A stretch of 64,000 nucleotides of DNA from Polyangiaceae bacterium (GCA_947475525.1 CANJMI010000005.1:124001-188000); one strand, 5' to 3'; positions 8,233-17,063 are shown, numbered from the stretch's first letter. Notes: generated by a model from the letters alone, not told the origin. Numbers and translations are program-made.

Positions 8233-9810
8233 TTACGGACAGCGCTTCAGGATTGAGCGGACGCACGGCTTTCCCGTCGGTCGGGTCAGCACTGTCGGCG
8301 TGAAGAGCCGCACTTCCTTTGCCAGCGATTTGTCGACGCTGATGGTCTCTTTGACCGTGATGTATCCGACCTTGCGCGCCTCGAGCGTGTGCTTGCCGGG
8401 CAGGACGGAAATTTTCAATGCGTCGTCGACTTTCTGGATGAGCTCGTTGTCGACGAGAACCTCATCGCAGACTGGGATGCAGGTGACGGTCAGCTCGATC
8501 TTATCCGCGGCGGACGCGGTCGCTTCAGTGGGCGCGGCGGCCGTTGCACTTGGCCCCTCGTCTTGCGCGGCGACGCTCGATGCAGGCTCGGCGGGAAGCT
8601 CACTGGGAGTCGGCACAGGCACCGACACAGGCTCGTGCGTCGGCACCTCGACGGGACCCGTCGGCTTCGGCCGCAGCAGCGCGTACGTCGCTACGGCACC
8701 GATGAGCAGCGCAAGCCCAGCGCCGATGGCAATGGGCTTAAAGACGCTCGCCTTCTCGGGCTTCGCGGGGGGAATCGGCGGCAAACCGGGGGTAACGCCA
8801 ACACCGGCGAAGCCTCCTCCAGGTGCACCCGGGTAGCCGCTGCCTTGCGGTTGTCGAGCCGCGTCGCGCGGAGGCGAATAACCTTCGTTCTCCGGCAGTG
8901 CCATCGTCGGTGCAGTTGGTAAGCCCGCCCGGTAGTCGCTGGGGTCGGAACCGCCAGCCGCGACGGCGATCGCACGCGCCAATTCCATCGCCGAGCGGGG
9001 CCGCTCGTTGGGGTTCACAGACAACGCGCGCGCAAAGGCGGCATCAAGCGCGTCAGGCAGATTGACACCGAGTTGTGCTGCAACCTGCGAGACGGTGGGG
9101 CGCGGCGCCATCACTTCCGCCTGCCAGCGCGCGAGGTCAGGAGGAGACGACTGACACGAGGCCCAGAACGATCGGCCCGTCAGCAAGTAGAACGCAATCA
9201 GCGCAGCGGCGAACACGTCGGCGGCAGCCCCGATGGTCGAGGCCGATTGCAGCTGCTCGGGTGACCAAAAAGGGGCCGATTTTGGGTAAACTTTATGAGT
9301 GGGGAGTGTGCTGCGGACGACGCTAACGCCGAAATCGGCGAGCCGGACCGCGTAGTCGGGGGCCGGGCCAACGAACACGTTGGCTGGTTTCAGCGCAAGA
9401 TGATGGAGCTGCCGCGCGTGGCAGGCTTCGAGCACGCGCGCCAGGTTCTCAACGATCGCCGCAGCCACGAGCGGGGCCAACGGACCGTTTCGCACGAGCG
9501 ACTCGAGAGACGGTTGCTGAACAAATTCGCTGACGATGTAAGGTGCGCTGGTCGCCGCGTCGTAGCCTGAGTCTGCCGCAGGAACGACCATCTCGAGCGG
9601 TAATTGGCCAACGGCGTCGTTGACTTGAGTGAGCTTCGACATCACATCGGCGCGTTGACCAATCAACGGGTCAAAGAGCTTGAGGACGACCTCGTGCCCG
9701 CTCGAGGCGACCGCATGGTAGGTCGCGGCCTCAGCTGAAAAACCGAGCAAGGCACGAACGCTGTAACGGCCGGCGACGACGTGTCCAATAACGAGCTGGG
9801 GGGCGCTCAC
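8233..9810 (-). CDS. Membrane Ser/Thr kinase-like protein (predicted pseudokinase) with PEGA-like C-terminus
   Basis: Residues 15-290 form a Hanks-type kinase fold: Lys44 in VVLKLF, DFG at 159-161, SPEQ in the activation segment, and ADVFAAALIAFYLLTG. The catalytic loop reads HLALKPAN (137-144), so the catalytic Asp of HRD is Ala139, and the glycine loop (LLGFSAEAAT) is degenerate. Nucleotide binding may persist but phosphotransfer should not. A Pro/Gly linker, one membrane helix (about 358-379) and a periplasmic PEGA-like domain with two Cys (CIPVC) follow. GTG start overlaps the upstream lipoprotein stop by four bases (GTGA), so the two are coupled. Confidence 0.88.
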   Translation of the reverse strand: MSAPQLVIGHVVAGRYSVRALLGFSAEAATYHAVASSGHEVVLKLFDPLIGQRADVMSKLTQVNDAVGQLPLEMVVPAADSGYDAATSAPYIVSEFVQQPSLESLVRNGPLAPLVAAAIVENLARVLEACHARQLHHLALKPANVFVGPAPDYAVRLADFGVSVVRSTLPTHKVYPKSAPFWSPEQLQSASTIGAAADVFAAALIAFYLLTGRSFWASCQSSPPDLARWQAEVMAPRPTVSQVAAQLGVNLPDALDAAFARALSVNPNERPRSAMELARAIAVAAGGSDPSDYRAGLPTAPTMALPENEGYSPPRDAARQPQGSGYPGAPGGGFAGVGVTPGLPPIPPAKPEKASVFKPIAIGAGLALLIGAVATYALLRPKPTGPVEVPTHEPVSVPVPTPSELPAEPASSVAAQDEGPSATAAAPTEATASAADKIELTVTCIPVCDEVLVDNELIQKVDDALKISVLPGKHTLEARKVGYITVKETISVDKSLAKEVRLFTPTVLTRPTGKPCVRSILKRCP

Positions 9811-10475
9811 GGGCTCTTTCCACCAGGCCCCGCGCTGCCTGAATCGGTCTCGGGAGGCTGCTTTTTTAGCGACTGAATCGCGTCGACGAGCGCGCGGCTA
9901 TCCGCCTCGTCAGCTTTCGGCGCGAAGCCAAGAACCAAGAGTTCGCGTCCATCAATGCTCCCCACGAGGACCACCACATTGCCCGCCGCGAGCTCGCGTT
10001 TCGCACCCTCTTGCTCCCAAATCGAGAGTTTGTATCCTTCGAGTTCGAGCTTCTCAGGGACGTCGCGGAGGTGAACGTCGATCACGTTTTTCTGGGCGAG
10101 TTGTACCCCAACGCGCTTGCTCAGCCGCTCGATGGCGTCGATGCGAACCTTCTTGAGCTCCCAAGGCGATTTCGGGGAGTCAAAGGTCGTAGCCACCACC
10201 ACGGCGCCCGCACCGCCGTTTTTTTCGGCGACCGTCGCATCACTTTCTTGGGCGTAGTGCCAGCCTGTCGGCGGCGAGATCGTCCAGCCAAGCTTGGGGA
10301 TCCGCGCACGGGTGTCGCCTTTGCCGAGACAATTTTCCGCGAGCGATTCGCACTTCGCAGGAGGCGCAAGCGTGTGCGCGATCGTGGGGGTCTCAGGTGG
10401 CTTCGGCGGCGGATCACATCCGGCGCCGAACGCGAGCAACATCGCGCCGAGGGGCTGCAGCATCGTCGACTTCAT
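9807..10475 (-). CDS. Lipoprotein of unknown function, coupled to the pseudokinase
   Basis: The start at 10475 gives MKSTMLQPLGAMLLAFGAGC, a signal peptide with a lipobox Cys followed by Asp and a Pro-rich linker (Asp at +2 is often an inner-membrane retention signal in E. coli; uncertain here). The roughly 170-residue domain starting GWTISPPTGWHYAQE resembles small periplasmic folds but no family is recognised. It overlaps the kinase-like gene by four bases, so the lipoprotein may be a sensor or ligand partner for the kinase's periplasmic tail (inference). Confidence 0.75.
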   Translation of the reverse strand: MKSTMLQPLGAMLLAFGAGCDPPPKPPETPTIAHTLAPPAKCESLAENCLGKGDTRARIPKLGWTISPPTGWHYAQESDATVAEKNGGAGAVVVATTFDSPKSPWELKKVRIDAIERLSKRVGVQLAQKNVIDVHLRDVPEKLELEGYKLSIWEQEGAKRELAAGNVVVLVGSIDGRELLVLGFAPKADEADSRALVDAIQSLKKQPPETDSGSAGPGGKSP

Positions 10476-10528
10476 GCGGGGCTGGCAGGTTAGCCTAGTC
10501 GCATCGTTCCGACTACCCGTCAGCAACA

Positions 10529-10541
10529 CAGATGAAATCTG
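10529..10541. promoter_or_regulatory. Small palindrome in the divergent intergenic region
   Basis: CAGAT-GAA-ATCTG, a perfect 5-base inverted repeat, lies in the 162-base region between two divergent lipoprotein genes. It is a possible operator by position only; such short palindromes also arise by chance. Confidence 0.25.
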
Positions 10542-10637
10542 CGTGCACACGAACTGCCCGGTGGCGCCGACGTCTAGACCCCGGCCGGGTGAGCCCGTTT
10601 CGGATGCGAGCGGATCCCTGTAGAGTCCGCGGCCGCC

Positions 10638-11219
10638 ATGCCGTCGCGTCTCGCCGCTGTCTTCTCGATACTGCTACCCCTCGGAGTAGGAGTTGGCTGC
10701 GACCGCACGAGCGGCTCGCGCGCGGAGCCGACATCCCGAGCGAGCGCCGACGCTTCGACCTCGGGCGAACAGGGCGAGCTACCGGCACCGGGAGCAAACG
10801 CGTCCACCGCCCCAGCAGCGTCATCCGCAGCCGCGCCGTCGCCGCTCGCCGGAACCTGGACGGGTACGTACGAAGCGAAACGCGCGCCGATTAAGTTGTC
10901 GCGCGCGACCCCTTGGCCGGCATGGAAGCGGGATGCCGGCAAGCAGGTTGGCAAGGGCACGGCGGAGCTCGACATCGACGCCAGCGGAGCCGTCCACGGC
11001 AAAGCCGCGGGCCCACTTGGCCCGATGATGCTGAGCGGCCGCGTCGAAGACGGCCTCCTCCGCGCGAGTGCCACGCCTGAAGATCCGACCGCCGACGGCA
11101 CGATGTCGGGAGTTTTGACGGGCGAACTGCGTGGCGAGTCAATCCACGCGACGTTGCGCGCCTCCAATCGGCGGGGAGAGGCCGTTCGCGCCGCCGTGCT
11201 GGTGTTGAAGCGAAAATGA
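10638..11219 (+). CDS. Small lipoprotein of unknown function
   Basis: 193 residues. The N-terminus has a signal peptide ending in VGVGC with Asp-Arg next, then a Ser/Ala/Pro-rich stalk to about residue 70. The remaining domain starts LAGTWTGTYEA and has alternating beta strands with GTAELDIDASGAVHG and TMSGVLTGELRG, suggestive of a small beta-barrel of the kind seen in lipocalin-like domains. No family is recognised with confidence. Confidence 0.75.
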   Translation: MPSRLAAVFSILLPLGVGVGCDRTSGSRAEPTSRASADASTSGEQGELPAPGANASTAPAASSAAAPSPLAGTWTGTYEAKRAPIKLSRATPWPAWKRDAGKQVGKGTAELDIDASGAVHGKAAGPLGPMMLSGRVEDGLLRASATPEDPTADGTMSGVLTGELRGESIHATLRASNRRGEAVRAAVLVLKRK

Positions 11220-11276
11220 CGCTGGCGATGACGCACACACTGGGTTAAGTGGTGGGTGGATAGGGGCTGAAGCATC

Positions 11277-11486
11277 ATGTCCGACGCAACGAACGCACAG
11301 CGGAGCGACAAGCGAAAGCAAAGTCTCTACTTTCCAGAGACCATGCTCACCGAAATCAAAGACGAAGCGGCGCGACTCGACCGTTCGTTGTCCTGGGTCG
11401 TCCAGCGCGCATGGAAGCTCGCTCGGGCCGACATTCGTAAGATCCCGAGCGTCAACGACGTCGGCGACGACGACAGCGGCGAGTGA
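11277..11486 (+). CDS. Small ribbon-helix-helix-like protein, TIGR04563-like
   Basis: 69 residues. The core KRKQSLYFPETMLTEIKDEA then RLDRSLSWVVQRAWKLA looks like a ribbon-helix-helix DNA-binding fold: a short beta strand (QSLYFP) and two helices. It matches what I recall as the Myxococcales-restricted TIGR04563 family, though I could not check. It has an acidic C-terminal tail (DDDSGE). No toxin partner is seen next to it; a stand-alone regulator is likely. Confidence 0.8.
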   Translation: MSDATNAQRSDKRKQSLYFPETMLTEIKDEAARLDRSLSWVVQRAWKLARADIRKIPSVNDVGDDDSGE

Positions 11487-11583
11487 CCATTCGCCTTAGC
11501 GCCGGCGGTCAAGTGAGCGTCGCGCAGGATGAATTCAGCCAACCGCACAGCGATCGCAGGCGCTTGCGACGAGAGGTTCGGCG

Positions 11584-12480
11584 ATGACCGATTGGCGCGA
11601 GCGCTTCGTTCCGGTGAGCGACGGCACGCGATTGTACGTGCGCGAGCGGGCACACCCGAGGAGCACGCTGACGTCGGTGCTGTGCGATGGAATCGCTTGT
11701 GATGGCTTCATCTGGAGATACCTCGTCGACGACCTGAGCGAGCTCACCCACGTCGCTCACTGGAACTACCGCGGTCACGGCCGAAGCTCGGCGCCCGGCG
11801 ATGCCACCCGCCTCGGAATGGACGCGCTCGTCGACGATTTGGAGGCGGTCCGCGGCGCCGTCGTTCGCGGCAAAGCCGTCCTTTTCGGGCATTCTCTTGG
11901 ATGCCAAGTGGTGCTGGAGAGCTACCGAAAAGACCCGACAGGCATCGCAGGAGTCGTGCTGATTTGCGGAGCTCCGGGCCGCGTGACACACACCTTCAAA
12001 GGCAGTGACGCCCTCGCCCGCGCGCTCCCCGCGTTGATCGAGCGGGTCGAGCGCCATCCAGCATTGGCGCGCGCCGTTTGGGCGAGCCTGCCCCCTTCCG
12101 TCGCGACGCGTATCGCGCTCGCTTCGGGAGAAGTCGATGCCGGGGTTCGTCCCGAAGATCTGTTGCCGTACATGGAGCACGTAGCCAGCCTCGATCTCGG
12201 CTTGTTTCTGCGCATGCTTTCCGCGGTGGGTGACGTGACGGCGGAAGACATGTTGGCGACGCTCGACGTCCCGACCTTGGTCGTCGCGGGCACGCTCGAT
12301 ACGTTCACGCCGCCTGCGCGCGCCGAAGCCATGGCCGCTGCCATGCCGCGCGCCGAGCTGATGATGATCGAGGGCGGGACACACAGTGTGCCGATCGAAC
12401 GGCGCGAAGCGGTTCAGGCGCGGATCACCGAGTTTCTCCGCACGAAGGTTGGGCTCGACGGAGCCTTCAGCGCTGGGTGA
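11584..12480 (+). CDS. Alpha/beta-fold hydrolase
   Basis: 298 residues, cytoplasmic (no signal peptide). Nucleophile elbow GHSLG follows the strand KAVLF; the acid is in AGTLDTFTPP and the catalytic His in EGGTHSVPIE, completing the Ser-Asp-His triad. WNYRGHGRSS is the usual oxyanion-side loop. Substrate cannot be told; esterase, lactonase or dehalogenase-like activity are all possible. Its 3' end overlaps the convergent SUMF1-like gene by 14 bases. Confidence 0.9.
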   Translation: MTDWRERFVPVSDGTRLYVRERAHPRSTLTSVLCDGIACDGFIWRYLVDDLSELTHVAHWNYRGHGRSSAPGDATRLGMDALVDDLEAVRGAVVRGKAVLFGHSLGCQVVLESYRKDPTGIAGVVLICGAPGRVTHTFKGSDALARALPALIERVERHPALARAVWASLPPSVATRIALASGEVDAGVRPEDLLPYMEHVASLDLGLFLRMLSAVGDVTAEDMLATLDVPTLVVAGTLDTFTPPARAEAMAAAMPRAELMMIEGGTHSVPIERREAVQARITEFLRTKVGLDGAFSAG

Positions 12481-13681
12481 TCGCGACTCGGTTTTCCTCT
12501 CGGTACGTGATGTTGCCGCTTTCGCCCGGGCACTGCCACGCGATTGCCCATTCCAGCTTTTTCCGGACGTTTTGGTTCCAGACGAGGGCTACGGGTCCGG
12601 GCTCGTCATCCATGATCATGGCCGAGGCGACGCGGTACCGATCGCCTCGAAGGCGATGAAACGCCACGATGAAGGAGCGATTCTGCGACGACTGACCCGT
12701 GACGAGCAGCAGCTCTTCGCCGGGAACAGGACTCCACACGACGGGCGAGCTTGTGAGCGTGTCGGCGGGTGCCGGCGCAGTTGAGTCGGGGCAGGATTTG
12801 CCACGCTGCAGGACCGTCGTCGCGCTCGCCTCATCGCGGAAATACTTTACGCCGTCGGCGAGGCTCTTCAGCTTGGGGTTCGACGCGAAGAGCGCGGCAA
12901 GCCGCTCGGTCGAGAACTCGACCTTCTGAACCGTAGGCTGCCACTGCGGCGCGGGGATGCTCGCGGTCGCGGTACTACCGTAACAGCAGCGAAAACCGAG
13001 GTCCGGCGAACCCGCCGTCGCATCGACCGCCACCCGGTGCGCGCAGCGGTGGTCGACCGCGGCCACATCCGCGCTCGCACCGCGCACGGCGGCCGCCGCA
13101 TTGGCCCGAAAGCCCTTCAACGGCTCGACATCGCTTGCGGTCCACTCACGCAGAGCGCCACCCATCGCGAGGACACCGAAACCCGACGCGCAGTGCTCGG
13201 GATGCTTCGCGCACTCGGGGTCCCAGCCGACGCCACCCGAGAACTCGTGGCCCTCGGGGCCCTTGCACGCTCGCTCCCACTCAAGCTCGTTGCAGAGCCG
13301 CCCGCCTCCCTTCTCGCAAAGCTCCAACGCGCGTGCGCGCGGCAGCCCCGTCGTCGGTGGCTTCGAAGGGTCGTTCGGATACGGGAGCGCATCGATTTTG
13401 AACTCCTCCAGCGAGACTTCCTGTTGCGAAGCTTCGATGGTCGGGTCACGACCGCGGTCGCCCGGCGTACTTCCGCCGACGAACGCGCCGCCCGGCACGG
13501 ACAGGCGTTCACCCGCGACCCGAGCGGCCCCGCGTTTGTGCTCGACGTGGGGGCTCGCGCCGTTTTCATCGGCCGCTTCTACGAGCGCCGCGCTGCCCGT
13601 TGCGGCCACGACGACGCCCGGGTTTTTTTCGCGATTGCACGCGGCAACGCCGAGGAGGAGAGCGAACCATGCGCCGCGCAT
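12467..13681 (-). CDS. SUMF1-like lipoprotein with extra C-terminal domain
   Basis: Second SUMF1-type lipoprotein in the window. Signal peptide MRGAWFALLLGVAAC ends in a lipobox. The SUMF1-like region has SVPGGAFVGGSTPGDRGRDP, GGGRLCNELEWERACKGPEG and DLGFRCCYG at the end. The C-terminal roughly 150 residues, with GEELLLVTGQSSQNRSF, form a separate beta-rich part. The catalytic cysteine pair of genuine formylglycine-generating enzymes is not recognisable. An ATG preceded directly by GTG (13684) gives an almost identical alternative start. Confidence 0.8.
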   Translation of the reverse strand: MRGAWFALLLGVAACNREKNPGVVVAATGSAALVEAADENGASPHVEHKRGAARVAGERLSVPGGAFVGGSTPGDRGRDPTIEASQQEVSLEEFKIDALPYPNDPSKPPTTGLPRARALELCEKGGGRLCNELEWERACKGPEGHEFSGGVGWDPECAKHPEHCASGFGVLAMGGALREWTASDVEPLKGFRANAAAAVRGASADVAAVDHRCAHRVAVDATAGSPDLGFRCCYGSTATASIPAPQWQPTVQKVEFSTERLAALFASNPKLKSLADGVKYFRDEASATTVLQRGKSCPDSTAPAPADTLTSSPVVWSPVPGEELLLVTGQSSQNRSFIVAFHRLRGDRYRVASAMIMDDEPGPVALVWNQNVRKKLEWAIAWQCPGESGNITYREENRVAITQR

Positions 13682-13745
13682 CACACGCCGTTGTTAACGC
13701 GGATCGAGTCGCTTTGCATCCTTCTCGCGGCTAAGCTCTCCGCCC

Positions 13746-14018
13746 GTGGTCAATTCAAGTTCACCCGACCCCATGGCAGCGCAGATGGCGCGGCTGATCG
13801 TCGACAGCGACCTCGACGAGCTACGCGAAGTCGTCAAACGTTGGCTCGCGGAAGCACCCACCGGAAACGTGCGGCGGCAATATGAGGTCTTCGGCGCCAA
13901 GCTGGTCGAGATGAAACAAGCCCTAGCCGAGCAACCCATCCAACCGACCCGCGAAGAGCTCGAGCTTGCGCTGACGATGATGATGAAGCTCGCCCTCCAG
14001 TCCGATCGCCCTCGCTAG
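13746..14018 (+). CDS. Small helical protein of unknown function
   Basis: Up to 90 residues from a GTG; an ATG at 13773 is an alternative. Mostly alpha-helical with no membrane segment or signal peptide; a central RQYEVFGAKLVEMKQALAEQ and a hydrophobic LELALTMMMKLAL near the end. It lies 12 bases before the prepilin peptidase gene and is probably co-transcribed with it. No family recognised. Confidence 0.65.
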   Translation: MVNSSSPDPMAAQMARLIVDSDLDELREVVKRWLAEAPTGNVRRQYEVFGAKLVEMKQALAEQPIQPTREELELALTMMMKLALQSDRPR

Positions 14019-14030
14019 CCCCCACTCGCG

Positions 14031-14984
14031 ATGTTCTTGGCAGACTTTCCTCCGGTCGCGCTCCGCATCTTCGCGGCGCTCCTCGGGCTCGTATGGGGCA
14101 GCTTCCTCAATGTCGTCATCTACCGCGTGCCGCGCGAGATGAGCATCGTGCGACCGCCCTCCCACTGCCCGTCGTGCAGCGCGCCGATCGTCGCCTATCG
14201 CAACGTGCCGGTATTCGGCTGGCTCGCGTTGCGAGGGCGCGCAGCCTGCTGCGGAGCCCGCATATCGGCGCGCTATCCGCTGGTCGAGGCGATAGGCGGC
14301 ATCTTGTCGCTCGCTGTGCTCGAGACACTGGTCCTGTCGCTCCCTCCGGGAACGCCCGCGCTGCATGCCTTGATGGTCTACGTAGCGCACTTCGCACTCG
14401 TCCTCGGGCTCGTCGCGGCGGCGTTCATCGATCTCGAACACATGATCGTCCCCGATGCCGTGAGCCTTGGAGGGACCTTGCTCGGCCTCGCTACGAGCCC
14501 CATTCGGGACATGCCGTGGGTCGACTCGCTCCTCGGCGCGGCAGTTGGATTCGCGCTCGTGTGGCTCCCGTTTGATTTTTTATACAGTAAATTGCGCGGA
14601 AAACCGGGCATGGGACGCGGGGACGCGAAGCTCATGATGCTAGCGGGCGCGTGGCTCGGCGTACCAGGCGCGCTCTTCGTACTCGGAGCCGGAGCGATTC
14701 AAGGCACTGTCGCAGCCTTCGCGATGATCCTCTTTGGCAAGACCATCGAAGAACCCGAGGCCGTCAAACGCGAGCGCGAAGACGTGCGCCGTGAGCTTGA
14801 ACAGATGAGCGAAGAGGAACGCGCTGAAGTGCTGCGTGAGCTCGCCCTCGACCCGCTCGCGGACGAGCCCGAAGAAGGCATCGGTAAAGCGCGGATAGCC
14901 TTCGGGCCTTTCTTGATTCTGGCTATCCTCGAGTGCCTTCTCCTCGGCCGAGAGCGGCTCTTCGAATGGCTACGGATCGCGTGA
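14031..14984 (+). CDS. pilD: Prepilin peptidase (A24 aspartic protease, PilD-like)
   Basis: Membrane enzyme that cleaves and N-methylates type IV prepilins or type II secretion pseudopilins. Catalytic aspartates are Asp134 in FIDLEHMIVPD and Asp198 in GMGRGDAKL. The N-terminal methylase region has WGSFLNVVIYRVP and one CPSC pair (46-49), but the second pair reads AACCGA (Cys73, Cys74), so the usual CxxC spacing is broken. A charged segment of about 50 residues (238-287) is inserted before the last membrane helix. No pilin genes are adjacent. Confidence 0.93.
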   Translation: MFLADFPPVALRIFAALLGLVWGSFLNVVIYRVPREMSIVRPPSHCPSCSAPIVAYRNVPVFGWLALRGRAACCGARISARYPLVEAIGGILSLAVLETLVLSLPPGTPALHALMVYVAHFALVLGLVAAAFIDLEHMIVPDAVSLGGTLLGLATSPIRDMPWVDSLLGAAVGFALVWLPFDFLYSKLRGKPGMGRGDAKLMMLAGAWLGVPGALFVLGAGAIQGTVAAFAMILFGKTIEEPEAVKREREDVRRELEQMSEEERAEVLRELALDPLADEPEEGIGKARIAFGPFLILAILECLLLGRERLFEWLRIA

Positions 14985-15352
14985 AAGCGATCGCGATCGC
15001 GGGCTTGGGGTTGGCGTGCCTCACAGGCTGCGGCTCGACCTTGCCAACGCCGAGCACGACACTCCACAGCGGAGACGGCTTCACACTCGTGCCCTTCCCG
15101 CCCCCGGTCGCCCGCGTGGAGTTCGTTTCACCGCAAGCCGACCCATCGGACGTTTGGCTCGACGGCTCCTGGGAGTGGGCTTCCCAACAATGGGGATGGC
15201 GCAGCGGCAGGTGGGAGGCTCCCCCATCCGCTGACGCGCGGTACGCGCCCGGCACTTGCGTGCGCAGCCCAAACGGGCCGCTCTACTTCTACCCGGGTCG
15301 CTGGTATCGAGCGGATGGGACCGCTGTTCTCGCGAAGAAGGATGTCGAATGA
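14966..15352 (+). CDS. Small lipoprotein with YXWGXW-like aromatic motif
   Basis: The ATG at 14966 (19 bases inside the end of pilD) gives MATDRVKAIAIAGLGLACLTGC, a lipoprotein signal. The mature part has WLDGSWEWASQQWGWRSGRW, Trp-rich repeats like the YXWGXW repeat proteins. Nearly all of the protein is a short beta-rich domain ending YFYPGRWYRADG. Role unknown; expected on the periplasmic face of a membrane. Confidence 0.8.
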   Translation: MATDRVKAIAIAGLGLACLTGCGSTLPTPSTTLHSGDGFTLVPFPPPVARVEFVSPQADPSDVWLDGSWEWASQQWGWRSGRWEAPPSADARYAPGTCVRSPNGPLYFYPGRWYRADGTAVLAKKDVE

Positions 15353-15624
15353 GGCGCTTCATTGGGTTGGCCCTGATTTTCGCTGCGGGCTGCAGCAAAC
15401 CCCTCGAGTGCACGAGCGAGGTCACCGAGGGCGCCGGTACCCACCGCGCGAGCGCGCGCGCAGAAGCCGGAGAGGCCGAACCGAAGGTCCGTCAACGGGC
15501 CCTCGGAGCTGCTTGCGACCGACTGTGCGAAGCGCGCGGCGATGCGAAACCAGGCTGCAGTGCGCGATGCCAGGTCGATGCCGGTGCAGGCAAAATCGGA
15601 GCGCACGTCCGCTGCGCGAAGTGA
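15349..15624 (+). CDS. Small Cys-containing lipoprotein
   Basis: The ATG at 15349 overlaps the preceding stop by four bases (ATGA). Product of 91 residues with signal MRRFIGLALIFAAGC. The mature part holds six further Cys in short-spaced pairs (CDRLCEARGD and CSARCQVDAG), suggesting disulfides in the periplasm. An upstream in-frame start exists but lacks a signal peptide. Function unknown. Confidence 0.75.
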   Translation: MRRFIGLALIFAAGCSKPLECTSEVTEGAGTHRASARAEAGEAEPKVRQRALGAACDRLCEARGDAKPGCSARCQVDAGAGKIGAHVRCAK

Positions 15625-15665
15625 GAGCTAAAGAGCCCGACATCGAGCGGTGCTATGCCGACGCC

Positions 15666-17063
15666 ATGACGATGCCGACGCACGTGTTTCGCGAATACGA
15701 CATCCGCGGCGTAGCCGACGTGGACCTCACCGATGAGCTCGTCTTCGCGATCGGTCGTGCCCTCGCGACGGACATTCGACTCGGCGCCGGCACCCCTGCC
15801 GGTGAGACGATTCCGATCGCCGTCGCCCGCGACTGCCGCCTGTCGAGCCCACGGCTCTTCGCGGCTTTGACGCAAGGGCTGATGGCCTCGGGCGCCGATG
15901 TCATCGACGTCGGCATAGGACCGACGCCGCTCCTGTACTTCGCGGCGCATCACCTCCTCACCAACGGCGCCGTGATGATCACCGGAAGCCACAACCCCGC
16001 CGAGGACAACGGCTTCAAGCTGATGCGCGGACTTGGCACCCTCTTCGGCGATGCCGTTCGCGCGCTGCGGGAACGTATCGAACGCGCGGAGTATGCGGAC
16101 GGCCCTCGCGGCACGATGTCCACGCAAGACGTTCAGCCGGCGTACATCGCGGCGGTCGTAGCGAGCAGCCGCTTCGCACAATCTCCCGCCGAGTTGCGCG
16201 TGGTCCTCGACGCCGGCAACGGCTCGGCCGGACCGCTGTCGCTCCGCGTATTCGATGCGCTCGGCATCCGCGTGGATCCCATGTTCTGCGACATGGATGG
16301 CCGCTTCCCGAATCATCATCCCGACCCCACCGTCGAGGAAAACCTCGTCGCACTTCGTGATCGCGTCCTCAGCACGGGCGCACAACTCGGCATCGCCTTC
16401 GACGGCGACGGTGATCGGGTCGGCGTGATCGACGAAGCCGGCGGAGTTGTCTGGGGCGACAAGTTGATGGTGCTCTTCGGACGCGAAGTGCTCGCCGAGC
16501 ACCCCGGTGCCGCGATCCTCGGGGAGGTCAAGTGCTCGCAAACCTTGTTCGACGACATCGCGAAGCGCGGCGGACGCCCAATCGTGTCGCGTACCGGACA
16601 CTCGCTCATCAAGAAGCGAATGAAGGAAGAAGGCGCGTTGCTCGCGGGTGAAATGAGCGGCCACATCTTCTTCGCGGACCGCTATTTCGGATACGACGAC
16701 GCGATCTACGCGGCGGTTCGCATACTCGAGATCATCGCGGCCACCGGCAAGCGCCCGGGCGAATTGCTCAGTGATGTCCCTTTAACCGCAGCCACACCGG
16801 AGCTGCGATTCCCCTGCCCCGACGCCATCAAGTTCAACGTCGTGGAGCGGGTGCTCGAACACTATCGGGGGACGCATGAAGTGATCGACATCGACGGCGC
16901 GCGGGTACTTTTCTGTGAAGGCGCATGGGGGTTGTGCCGCGCATCGAACACCGGTCCGGTCCTCGTGTTGAGATTCGAAGCCAAGACAACCGAACGTCTC
17001 GCAACGATCCGAAGCGAGGTCGAGGCCATCGTCGCCGAGGCGATCCGGGAGCTCGGGAATTGA
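15666..17063 (+). CDS. Phosphomannomutase/phosphoglucomutase
   Basis: Alpha-D-phosphohexomutase interconverting hexose 6- and 1-phosphates for polysaccharide and lipopolysaccharide precursors. Phosphoserine loop TGSHNPAEDN (Ser108), metal loop DGDGD at 246-250, and sugar-binding loop GEMSGH at 328-333; the latter is typical of dual PMM/PGM enzymes of the AlgC type. About 465 residues, full length. The open frame continues upstream of this ATG without a recognisable domain, so the ATG at 15666 is chosen. Its stop overlaps the prmC start. Confidence 0.95.
   Translation: MTMPTHVFREYDIRGVADVDLTDELVFAIGRALATDIRLGAGTPAGETIPIAVARDCRLSSPRLFAALTQGLMASGADVIDVGIGPTPLLYFAAHHLLTNGAVMITGSHNPAEDNGFKLMRGLGTLFGDAVRALRERIERAEYADGPRGTMSTQDVQPAYIAAVVASSRFAQSPAELRVVLDAGNGSAGPLSLRVFDALGIRVDPMFCDMDGRFPNHHPDPTVEENLVALRDRVLSTGAQLGIAFDGDGDRVGVIDEAGGVVWGDKLMVLFGREVLAEHPGAAILGEVKCSQTLFDDIAKRGGRPIVSRTGHSLIKKRMKEEGALLAGEMSGHIFFADRYFGYDDAIYAAVRILEIIAATGKRPGELLSDVPLTAATPELRFPCPDAIKFNVVERVLEHYRGTHEVIDIDGARVLFCEGAWGLCRASNTGPVLVLRFEAKTTERLATIRSEVEAIVAEAIRELGN

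Noticed and set aside
10574-11311. A minus-strand frame of 245 codons opposite a small lipoprotein gene
   Set aside because: The plus-strand gene has a signal peptide and plausible domain; the minus frame is low complexity and lacks a start context.
11509-12384. Minus-strand frame over the alpha/beta hydrolase
   Set aside because: The plus strand encodes a complete Ser-Asp-His hydrolase; the antisense frame has no recognisable domain.
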